Source: an uncultured Fastidiosipila sp. (GTDB taxonomy: Bacteria > Bacillota > Clostridia > Saccharofermentanales > Fastidiosipilaceae). Taken from it: a DNA stretch of 5,036 bases. Location of the stretch: assembly GCA_938014865.1 (NCBI GenBank), contig CALLQJ010000243.1:1-5036 (forward strand), in the 5' to 3' direction. The notes beneath the pieces were generated by a model. That model made no database searches. It saw only the letters and a program-made list of their open reading frames with translations, and was not told where the DNA came from. Position 1 is the first letter of the stretch. Each line of letters starts with the position of its first letter. Shown here piece by piece: positions 1 to 5,036 of the stretch. The position numbers and the translations under genes are program-made.

Positions 1-770
1 CGGCCCACGAACCGCATGAAGATATTTACTTCATGACCAAGGCGCAGATGATTGCCCAAATTGAGATGGCCTTAGGCGGCCGGGCAGCCGAAGAGATTGT
101 CTTCGGAGAGGTGTCTACGGGCGCATCTTCTGACCTTGAACAGAGCAATCAGCTGGCCCGTGAAATGATTACAAAATACGGCATGAGCGAAGAGCTTAAA
201 AATATGGTCTTCAACTCCGGTTCGGATGAAGTCTTCCTCGGGCGCGACTACGGCCATATCAAGAATTATTCGGAAGAAGTGGCCGAACGTATTGATTCGG
301 AAGTCGCTAAGATCATTGATGATGCCTATAATCACGCTCTGCAGATTCTCCGGGAAAAGCGGGAGGCGCTGAATGCGCTCGCGCAGGCTCTCCTGGATGA
401 AGAGAAGATAGAAGGCGATGAATTTGAACGCATTTATCTTTCCTATACGACAGCGGAACAGCGTGCAGATGATGCGGAAAATGAAGGCCGCAATGAGATC
501 TTCGGTTTCCGGAAGAAAGATTCCGGCAGCGGGAAGAAAGAAAATAATCAGGACGATGCAGCTGTAATAACGTCTGAAGAAGATGCTGTTGATGAGCAGT
601 CCGGCAAAGCAAAAGACGATAAAACTGCGGAGAGGAAAACAGCGCACGGGAGGAGACGGGCAAAAAAGGCTGAAAAAGAAGAGGCAGAAGATGTTCTGCC
701 GGAACAGTTCCGCCCGATTTCGTCCAGACTGAAAGACGAAGAAAAGAAAAATAAAAAGGATAAGAAATAA
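1..770 (+). CDS. ftsH: ATP-dependent zinc metalloprotease FtsH, C-terminal part (5' truncated by window edge)
   Basis: FtsH is a membrane-anchored hexameric AAA+ protease that degrades misfolded membrane proteins and regulatory proteins on the cytoplasmic side. Reading from position 3, 255 codons are visible, ending with TAA at 768-770. The AAA+ domain and the HEXXH zinc site lie upstream of the window. What remains is the second half of the M41 peptidase domain: the family stretch YFMTKAQM, then LGGRAAEEIVFGEVSTGASSDLEQ-type sequence (about visible residues 24-46), and the helical segment ending near residue 147. Asp44, in STGASSD, matches the third zinc ligand of FtsH proteases. After the peptidase domain comes a tail of roughly 108 residues (bases about 444-767), very rich in Lys, Glu, Asp and Arg and probably disordered. 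This is long for the family, whose tails are often a few tens of residues. The gene converges on murC, with a stem-loop terminator about 50 nt past the stop. The identification is secure. Confidence 0.95.
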   Translation, partial: AHEPHEDIYFMTKAQMIAQIEMALGGRAAEEIVFGEVSTGASSDLEQSNQLAREMITKYGMSEELKNMVFNSGSDEVFLGRDYGHIKNYSEEVAERIDSEVAKIIDDAYNHALQILREKREALNALAQALLDEEKIEGDEFERIYLSYTTAEQRADDAENEGRNEIFGFRKKDSGSGKKENNQDDAAVITSEEDAVDEQSGKAKDDKTAERKTAHGRRRAKKAEKEEAEDVLPEQFRPISSRLKDEEKKNKKDKK

Positions 771-820
771 ATTTCCGCTTAAGGCATCTTGCTAAAACAT
801 CTCGCTTAAAAAACAAAAAG

Positions 821-854
821 AAATCCGCTGCTCTTCGGGAACAGCGGATTTTTT
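821..854. terminator. Bidirectional intrinsic terminator between ftsH and murC
   Basis: A perfect 10-bp stem pairs AAATCCGCTG (821-830) with CAGCGGATTT (842-851) across an 11-nt loop that contains TTCG flanked by C and G. On the + strand the stem runs into a six-T tract (849-854), followed by CTT, which suits termination of ftsH about 50 nt after its stop. On the - strand the same stem is followed by the complement of the A-rich stretch at 808-820, giving CTTTTTGTTTTTT, which suits termination of murC about 100 nt after its stop. One hairpin can therefore serve both convergent genes. Termination strength is inferred from sequence only. Confidence 0.88.
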
Positions 855-920
855 CTTGGGGTTTTGATATTTTTTCTTGTCTGCTGCATCAGAGCCTTAG
901 CGTCCAAGGCGTTTGCTGCT

Positions 921-950
921 GCATGAGCCCCGGTGTGGCATGAGCCCCGG
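921..950. repeat. Short tandem direct repeat, 13 bp repeated at 17-bp spacing
   Basis: GCATGAGCCCCGG occurs at 921-933 and again, exactly, at 938-950, separated by TGTG. It lies in the convergent intergenic region just past the murC stop codon, so it would be transcribed as part of the murC 3' untranslated region. A nearby 9-bp direct repeat, CTGCTGCAT, occurs at 881-889 and 916-924. With only two copies, a slippage duplication is the simplest explanation, and no function is evident. Confidence 0.6.
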
Positions 951-953
951 AAA

Positions 954-2426
954 TTAAGGATGCATATAAACGCCGTCTTTGCTCTTGCAGACTTTATGGG
1001 AGATTTCCCGGATTTCTTCCGGACCCAGGAAGAGGATGATATCGCCTTCTTCCGCACGCGGGGCTAAGAGCTCGAGCAGCTCTTCCGGCGTATTGGCGGC
1101 ATGGGCCATGCGTCCTCTGGATTTTATATCGTCGACAAAACGTTCGGCGCTCATGCCCAGATTGTCTTTTTCCCGGGTGGAATATATTTTGTAAAATATT
1201 ACGTCCTCATAATCGGAAAAGACATCGATAAAATGTTCATAAAGGTCGCGTGCCCGGGTGTAATTTAAAATCTGACAGACCGGAATAATTTTGCCGTGCG
1301 GCATGTTTTCCGCGGCGGCCAGGGTGGCGGCAATTTCCGTCGGATGGTGCGCGTAATCGGCAATCACTTTGGCGCCCTTATAAGTTCCGACCTGCGTAAA
1401 ACGGCCGCCGGCTCCTTTGAACTCGGCCAGAACGCGCGCCGCCGCTTCCGGGGTGCTCCCGTTGTAATGGGCGCAGGCAATGGCGGCCAGGCAGTTTCTG
1501 ACATTGTGTTCTCCGGGAACGGCTAATTTTATGTAACGGTATAATTCGTTTTGAAAATAAACCGCAAAGCGCGACAAGCCTTCTTCGTAGCTGAGATCTT
1601 TGTAATAGAAGGTCGGCTGCAGGGCACTTTCTTCATCGAAAGGTCCGAAGGTAACGATATTCGGCATTTTATGGCCTTCGGCCAGCCGCGTCTTGCGCAG
1701 ACGATCGGTAAAGACGCCGATATGAGGACCGGAGGAGGGAATGACTAAATTGCCTTCTTCCGGCAGATCAGCGGCGAAGCGCACGAAGGTATTAATGATG
1801 TCATCAATGTCCGTGAAAAAATCCATGTGATCTTCATCGATATTTAAAACAGCGGCTGTTGTCGAATAGAAATTCAAGAGGCTGTTTTTATACTCGCAGG
1901 CCTCGGAGACCAAAAGATTATTGCTGCTGCCCAGATGGACCGTACTTTCATTGAATTCGTCAAGATCTGCTCCCAGATGCACGGTAGGATTGGCGCCCGA
2001 TTCAATCAGAATCATGGAGCACATGGCGGTTGTCGTCGTTTTCCCGTGGGTGCCGGCAATATTGATGACCGATTTATAGGCACGGGTGATCCAGCCGAGA
2101 TATTCGGCCCGGCTGATGGTTTGAATGCCGCATTCCCGGGCTCTTTTAAGTTCGGGATTATCTGCGGGGATTGCTGAAGAATAAATGACCAGCTCCGGCT
2201 GAAATGCATCAATGTTTTCGGCGATCTGCCGGTGATTGACTTTGACGCCCATATCACGCAGGTTCAGGACCTGTACGGATGAGCGCGGATCGGATCCGCC
2301 TACAAGATATTTGAGATGAACAGAAATTTCCGCCAGGCCGCACATGCTGATGCCGGCAATGCCGACGAAATAGATTCTGCTGCCGACGGGAAGATCACTC
2401 AGACTGTTATGTTTTATTTTTGTCAT
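954..2426 (-). CDS. murC: UDP-N-acetylmuramate--L-alanine ligase (MurC), divergent C-terminal domain
   Basis: MurC is the cytoplasmic enzyme that uses ATP to join L-alanine to UDP-MurNAc, starting the peptidoglycan stem peptide. The product is 490 residues, normal for the family. Domain 1 has the nucleotide-sugar-binding motif FVGIAGISMCGLAEI (about 20-34). Domain 2 has the ATP P-loop GTHGKTTTT (125-133), EACEY (175-179, where many MurCs have EADES) and NIDEDHMD (195-202). Domain 3 has VPGEHNVRN nearby (303-311) and DYAHHPTEI (357-365). Three usually conserved domain-3 segments differ from the family as I know it: GGRF (340-343) for RRF, QILNYTR (385-391) for QPHxYTR, and LGPEE (467-471) for a GAGD-type motif. 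Start choice: GAGG at 2434-2437 is 7 nt before the ATG at 2424-2426 but only 1 nt before an earlier in-frame ATG at 2430-2432, so the second ATG is preferred. The gene stands alone, divergent from the LCP gene. Mpl or a paralogous amino-acid ligase is possible but fits less well. Confidence 0.88.
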   Translation of the reverse strand: MTKIKHNSLSDLPVGSRIYFVGIAGISMCGLAEISVHLKYLVGGSDPRSSVQVLNLRDMGVKVNHRQIAENIDAFQPELVIYSSAIPADNPELKRARECGIQTISRAEYLGWITRAYKSVINIAGTHGKTTTTAMCSMILIESGANPTVHLGADLDEFNESTVHLGSSNNLLVSEACEYKNSLLNFYSTTAAVLNIDEDHMDFFTDIDDIINTFVRFAADLPEEGNLVIPSSGPHIGVFTDRLRKTRLAEGHKMPNIVTFGPFDEESALQPTFYYKDLSYEEGLSRFAVYFQNELYRYIKLAVPGEHNVRNCLAAIACAHYNGSTPEAAARVLAEFKGAGGRFTQVGTYKGAKVIADYAHHPTEIAATLAAAENMPHGKIIPVCQILNYTRARDLYEHFIDVFSDYEDVIFYKIYSTREKDNLGMSAERFVDDIKSRGRMAHAANTPEELLELLAPRAEEGDIILFLGPEEIREISHKVCKSKDGVYMHP

Positions 2427-2433
2427 ACGCATA

Positions 2434-2437
2434 CCTC
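2434..2437 (-). promoter_or_regulatory. Shine-Dalgarno sequence that sets the murC start
   Basis: Read on the - strand this is GAGG within GTGAGGT. It lies 7 nt before the ATG at 2424-2426, which is normal spacing, and only 1 nt before the in-frame ATG at 2430-2432. The second ATG is therefore the likelier start, shortening the longest reading frame by two residues. Confidence 0.75.
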
Positions 2438-2473
2438 ACGCGCATATTTTAGCATTTAAACCCCGTGCTTCAT

Positions 2474-2496
2474 AGGGGAAAGACTGGACGTCCCCT
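2474..2496. promoter_or_regulatory. Inverted repeat and overlapping palindrome in the divergent intergenic region (possible operator)
   Basis: AGGGGA (2474-2479) is the exact reverse complement of TCCCCT (2491-2496), with 11 nt between them. Inside and across the right arm lies the perfect 8-bp palindrome GGACGTCC (2486-2493). Both structures overlap the proposed -35 box of the LCP promoter (2485-2490), a position where a repressor could act. No known operator consensus is recognised, and short palindromes also occur by chance. Confidence 0.35.
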
Positions 2497-2513
2497 GTCA
2501 ATGTCACTATAAT
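2485..2513 (+). promoter_or_regulatory. Sigma-A type promoter for the LCP-PP2C transcription unit
   Basis: A consensus -10 box TATAAT (2508-2513) lies exactly 17 nt after TGGACG (2485-2490), which matches the -35 consensus TTGACA at four of six positions. Transcription would start near 2519-2521, giving a leader of about 26 nt before the LCP start codon. Perfect -10, ideal spacing and position make this the best promoter in the window. Confidence 0.75.
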
Positions 2514-2532
2514 TTGAATATCTTTTGTGATA

Positions 2533-2538
2533 AAGGGG
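2533..2538 (+). promoter_or_regulatory. Shine-Dalgarno sequence of the LCP gene
   Basis: AAGGGG ends 7 nt before the ATG at 2546-2548. It supports that codon as the start of the LCP protein; the next in-frame Met is residue 42, beyond the membrane segment. Confidence 0.8.
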
Positions 2539-2545
2539 CAGTTTT

Positions 2546-3616
2546 ATGTCGAGGTATTCACGAGGAGGAAAAAGACGGGGCGCCGGCTTTTTCTTCGGTC
2601 GTTTTTTTACAGCTTTATTAGGCCTTTTGATCGGGGCGGGGCTTTTTTTCTGGCAGGCGCTGGACAGTATGGATTATGTGGAAATCAAAGCCGTTCAAAC
2701 GAACAGCACCGAGGGGATTGAGGACTATATTGCCGCTCAGCAGGAGGGGCAGGATAAACTCGGAAAAATCGATGTAGATGTGGACCCGGACTATCCGATT
2801 CTCGTGCGTGAGAAGAAGGATCCGAATGTAGAAAATTATCTGGTCTTCGGCGTGGACTCACGCGAGCCCGGGGAGGCGACGCGCGCCGACAGCATTATTG
2901 TGGTGACGGTGGATAAAAATCATAAGCAGATCAAGCTGACTTCCATTCTGAGAGATACGGAAATCGGACTGAATGATGTAAACGGCGAGCGCAGCAAGAT
3001 TAACGCTTCTTATGTCTACGGCGGCGTCGGGATGCTGATCAATACGGTGAACTCCAATTTTGATCTGGATATCAGCAAGTTTGTCATGTTTGACTTCTGG
3101 AGCGCCATGGCTTTTGTGGATGCTTTAGGCGGCGTCACCATGGACATTCAGGAACGGGAAATAGAGGCAACCAATGAGGTCATCACGGATATGGCCTTTC
3201 TCACCGACAACAATCCGAAAGACTTTTATCTTACGGCTCCCGGCCCCCAGAAACTCAACGGAGTACAAGCCATTTCCTGGGCCAGGGTGCGCTACATCGA
3301 TTCCGATTTCGGAAGAACGTCCAGACAGCGGCAGCTGATGGAAACCATTTTGAAAGAATTTTCCGAGCGCAATAAACTGCAGCAGGCGTCTTTTGCCGTG
3401 GAAGTGCTGGGAGAACTGGAAACGAACATTACCAAAAGCGATCTGGTCTCTACCGGTGTGTCGGCGGCGGGATTTTTGGATACGATTTATCAGTATTATG
3501 TTCCGCAGGAAGGAATGTTCTATACCAATGAGAGCAATTGGAATATGATTTTTGATCCTGAGACGCAAGTACCGGATCTGCATAATTTTATATGGGGCGA
3601 TCCTTCGGGAGAGTGA
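2546..3616 (+). CDS. LCP (LytR-CpsA-Psr) family wall glycopolymer transferase
   Basis: LCP proteins are membrane-anchored enzymes that transfer lipid-linked glycopolymers, such as teichoic acids or capsule, onto peptidoglycan on the outer face of the membrane. The 356-residue product has a short Arg/Lys-rich cytoplasmic start (1-12), one membrane segment (about 15-37) with positive-inside topology, an acidic linker, and an LCP domain from about residue 97 to 275. Family landmarks are YLVFGVDSR (98-106), RADS (113-116) with the Arg and Asp that bind the pyrophosphate and metal, SILRDTEI (133-140, Leu where many members have Pro), ALGGV (193-197), LNGVQAISWARVRY (237-250), and D254 followed by R257, R260 and Q261. 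About 80 residues follow the domain, with no second known domain visible. The gene has its own promoter and is followed after 6 nt by a PP2C phosphatase gene, so the two are probably co-transcribed. Family is certain; the polymer transferred cannot be told. Confidence 0.93.
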   Translation: MSRYSRGGKRRGAGFFFGRFFTALLGLLIGAGLFFWQALDSMDYVEIKAVQTNSTEGIEDYIAAQQEGQDKLGKIDVDVDPDYPILVREKKDPNVENYLVFGVDSREPGEATRADSIIVVTVDKNHKQIKLTSILRDTEIGLNDVNGERSKINASYVYGGVGMLINTVNSNFDLDISKFVMFDFWSAMAFVDALGGVTMDIQEREIEATNEVITDMAFLTDNNPKDFYLTAPGPQKLNGVQAISWARVRYIDSDFGRTSRQRQLMETILKEFSERNKLQQASFAVEVLGELETNITKSDLVSTGVSAAGFLDTIYQYYVPQEGMFYTNESNWNMIFDPETQVPDLHNFIWGDPSGE

Positions 3617-3622
3617 TGAGCG

Positions 3623-5036
3623 ATGCTTAAAATAGTCGGATCTGTCTATTCGGATACCGGACAGGTCAGAGAACAAAATGAAGATAATCTGTACTGGCAA
3701 GGTGAATTCCGCAAGGCCTATGAACTTGCCGGTACTTTAGAACGTGACTTTAACAGCAGCGATGACGTACAGCTTTATGCCGTATCGGACGGCATGGGCG
3801 GCATGGCCCGGGGCGAGCTGGCCTCGCGGATTGCCGTCAGTGATCTTGCGAATCTGGACCGGGCGCTTAAAGGCGGCAGCAAAGACTATGATATTCGCAA
3901 ATTAGACAGCTATCTGCGCGGCTGCAATGACTATATATGGGAACGCAATCAAAGGATGCAGTCCGAAGATGAAGCGATGGGCGCGACGATTTCCCTTCTG
4001 CTGCTGCGCGATGCGGAAGCCGTGCTGGTGAATATGGGCGATACGGCCGTCTATCATCTGCGTGACGGACTGATGAAACAGATCTCCCGCGATGACAGTC
4101 ATGCGGCGAGGCTCCGCTCTTTAGGCTATCTGACCAATGAAGAGGCCAGAAAGCATCCGTTTAAAAATTCTCTGGTTAATTATCTGGGAAAATCGTCTCC
4201 CGATGAAGACTTGAATTATTTTCTGGTGCCGGACATCCGTCTGGGGGAGGGCGATCTTCTGCTGATGTGCAGCGACGGCATCAGCGGCGTGCTGAGCCGG
4301 GAAATGATCCGGGAAGTTTTAAATGACGGACAGTCCGTACACGATAAGGTCAAGAGCCTGGTAAATCTCGCTGTGGCAAGCGGCAGCGCGGATAATATGA
4401 CCGTCATCCTCCTGCGGGTGATTGCTTGTGCAGATCCTTCGGAGGCTGAGGGAAGAAAAAATACAGCTGAGGCATCAGAAGAACCGATCGAAGGGGAGGA
4501 CCTTTTGCTTTATAATCCGCAGCAGTCCGTACGGGAAGCGGCACCCGATATGACTCGCAGGCTGATTCCGCCGGAGGAAACGACCGTTTACCGTCCGCTT
4601 AAAGACGAAGCGCCGGAGCGGGAAGAGAAAGTGCAAGGGGAAGCAGAAACGCCTTCGGCGGTGAAGCCGGTAAGAGTGTTTTCCGACTATGCACAGGAAG
4701 AGGACGGCCCCGCAGCGCCTCCTAAAAAACGAGGAGAGCTGACGGCGGAAGAATTGGCCTATTACAACAAGGCAAGGTCGGAAGCTTTGCAGCGCAGAGC
4801 CAGGAGGAAGACGCAGGAAATGCAGGAAGAGGAGATGAGAACAGCGGATAAAAAGCCGATGTCCGGCCGCTACAGCAGGCCGCAGGCCCCGCCCGAACAC
4901 AGGCCCTATATGCCGGACGCACACAGATCGCAGCCGGATCCGTACGAAGGACAAGATCCTTACGGCGCTTCGAAGCCTTATGCGCAGCAGGGTGTGCGCC
5001 CGATGAGCCGGGAAGAGAAGCAGCGGCTTTACGATA
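3623..5036 (+). CDS. PP2C-family Ser/Thr protein phosphatase with long low-complexity tail (3' truncated by window edge)
   Basis: This is a metal-dependent phosphatase predicted to remove phosphate from Ser/Thr residues, in Bacillota usually opposing a PASTA-type Ser/Thr kinase. The frame stays open for 471 codons to the window edge, so the C-terminus is missing. The PP2C domain spans about residues 1-266. It shows SDTGQVREQNED (10-21), VSDGMGG (54-60), GATISLLLL (120-128), NMGDTAVYHLRDG (137-149), RDDSHA (156-161), CSDG (216-219) and DNMTVILL (257-264). Expected metal-binding Asp residues are D21, D56, D218 and D257, so the enzyme should be active. From about residue 270 to at least 471 the protein is rich in Glu, Pro, Arg and Gln, with a Pro/Tyr-rich part near 417-455, and is probably disordered; no membrane segment is seen so far. 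The ATG at 3623 is chosen because the ATG at 3616 hits a stop at once; a GGGAG lies 11 nt upstream, slightly far. It begins 6 nt after the LCP stop. Confidence 0.92.
   Translation, partial: MLKIVGSVYSDTGQVREQNEDNLYWQGEFRKAYELAGTLERDFNSSDDVQLYAVSDGMGGMARGELASRIAVSDLANLDRALKGGSKDYDIRKLDSYLRGCNDYIWERNQRMQSEDEAMGATISLLLLRDAEAVLVNMGDTAVYHLRDGLMKQISRDDSHAARLRSLGYLTNEEARKHPFKNSLVNYLGKSSPDEDLNYFLVPDIRLGEGDLLLMCSDGISGVLSREMIREVLNDGQSVHDKVKSLVNLAVASGSADNMTVILLRVIACADPSEAEGRKNTAEASEEPIEGEDLLLYNPQQSVREAAPDMTRRLIPPEETTVYRPLKDEAPEREEKVQGEAETPSAVKPVRVFSDYAQEEDGPAAPPKKRGELTAEELAYYNKARSEALQRRARRKTQEMQEEEMRTADKKPMSGRYSRPQAPPEHRPYMPDAHRSQPDPYEGQDPYGASKPYAQQGVRPMSREEKQRLYD

Noticed and set aside
72..647. 191-codon open frame on the - strand
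   Set aside because: It lies wholly antisense to the FtsH coding sequence, whose translation matches the family; the antisense product resembles nothing known and is a codon-bias shadow.
894..910. GCCTT/AAGGC hairpin as a second murC terminator
   Set aside because: The stem is only 5 bp with a 7-nt loop and has no adjoining T-tract on either strand.
921..950. Possible start of a CRISPR array
   Set aside because: There are only two 13-bp copies with a 4-nt gap, so no spacer-sized interval and no cas genes in the window.
954..2426. Identification as Mpl or MurT rather than MurC
   Set aside because: The N-terminal FVGIAGISMCGLAEI motif, the length and the YAHHPTEI segment fit MurC; nothing specific to Mpl or to MurT, such as its zinc-ribbon cysteines, is seen.
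2430..2432. Upstream in-frame ATG as the murC start
   Set aside because: Only 1 nt separates it from the GAGG ribosome-binding sequence; the ATG six bases further on has normal spacing.
3616..3630. ATG overlapping the LCP stop codon as a start for the phosphatase
   Set aside because: It reads four codons and then meets TAA; the ATG at 3623 opens the PP2C frame.
3125..3700. 191-codon open frame on the - strand
   Set aside because: It is antisense to the conserved part of the LCP domain and the start of the PP2C gene; both sense-strand proteins are clearly real.
4475..4954. 159-codon open frame on the - strand
   Set aside because: It is antisense to the PP2C tail; its Arg/Phe/Leu-rich translation is what the complement of Glu/Arg/Pro-rich codons gives.

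Overview
The window looks like a stretch of chromosome from a Gram-positive-type bacterium, most likely Bacillota and probably Clostridia. The grounds are the gene content (an LCP-family wall-polymer ligase, a PP2C-type protein phosphatase, FtsH and MurC), purine-rich Shine-Dalgarno sequences, and a MurC of the 'EACEY' type that I associate from memory with clostridial lineages. Base composition is mid-range. There is no sign of mobile DNA, CRISPR, tRNA or rRNA. Genus cannot be read from this sequence.

Layout. Positions 1-770 (+) hold the 3' end of ftsH, the membrane AAA+ zinc protease, with an unusually long charged C-terminal tail. Positions 771-953 are intergenic. They contain a strong stem-loop terminator at 821-854 that can serve both convergent genes, and a short tandem duplication at 921-950. 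Positions 954-2426 (-) hold a complete murC-like gene (UDP-N-acetylmuramate--L-alanine ligase); its start is set by a Shine-Dalgarno sequence that fits the second of two nearby ATGs. Positions 2427-2545 form a divergent regulatory region, with a good sigma-A promoter reading right and an inverted repeat and a palindrome around its -35 box. Positions 2546-3616 (+) hold an LCP (LytR-CpsA-Psr) membrane protein. Only 6 nt later, at 3623, a PP2C-family Ser/Thr phosphatase begins. It runs off the window with a long, apparently disordered Pro/Glu/Arg/Tyr-rich tail.

How the genes fit together. murC makes a peptidoglycan precursor in the cytoplasm, the LCP protein probably attaches anionic or capsular glycopolymers to peptidoglycan outside the membrane, and the PP2C enzyme probably reverses Ser/Thr phosphorylation, which in Bacillota often controls wall growth. 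The region is therefore cell-envelope themed. The tight LCP-PP2C pairing suggests co-transcription.

The most notable observation is in MurC. The ATP-binding and central motifs are intact, but three segments of the C-terminal, amino-acid-binding domain that are normally well conserved are altered. The rest is mostly ordinary housekeeping DNA, and I see no clear evidence of a wholly new system.
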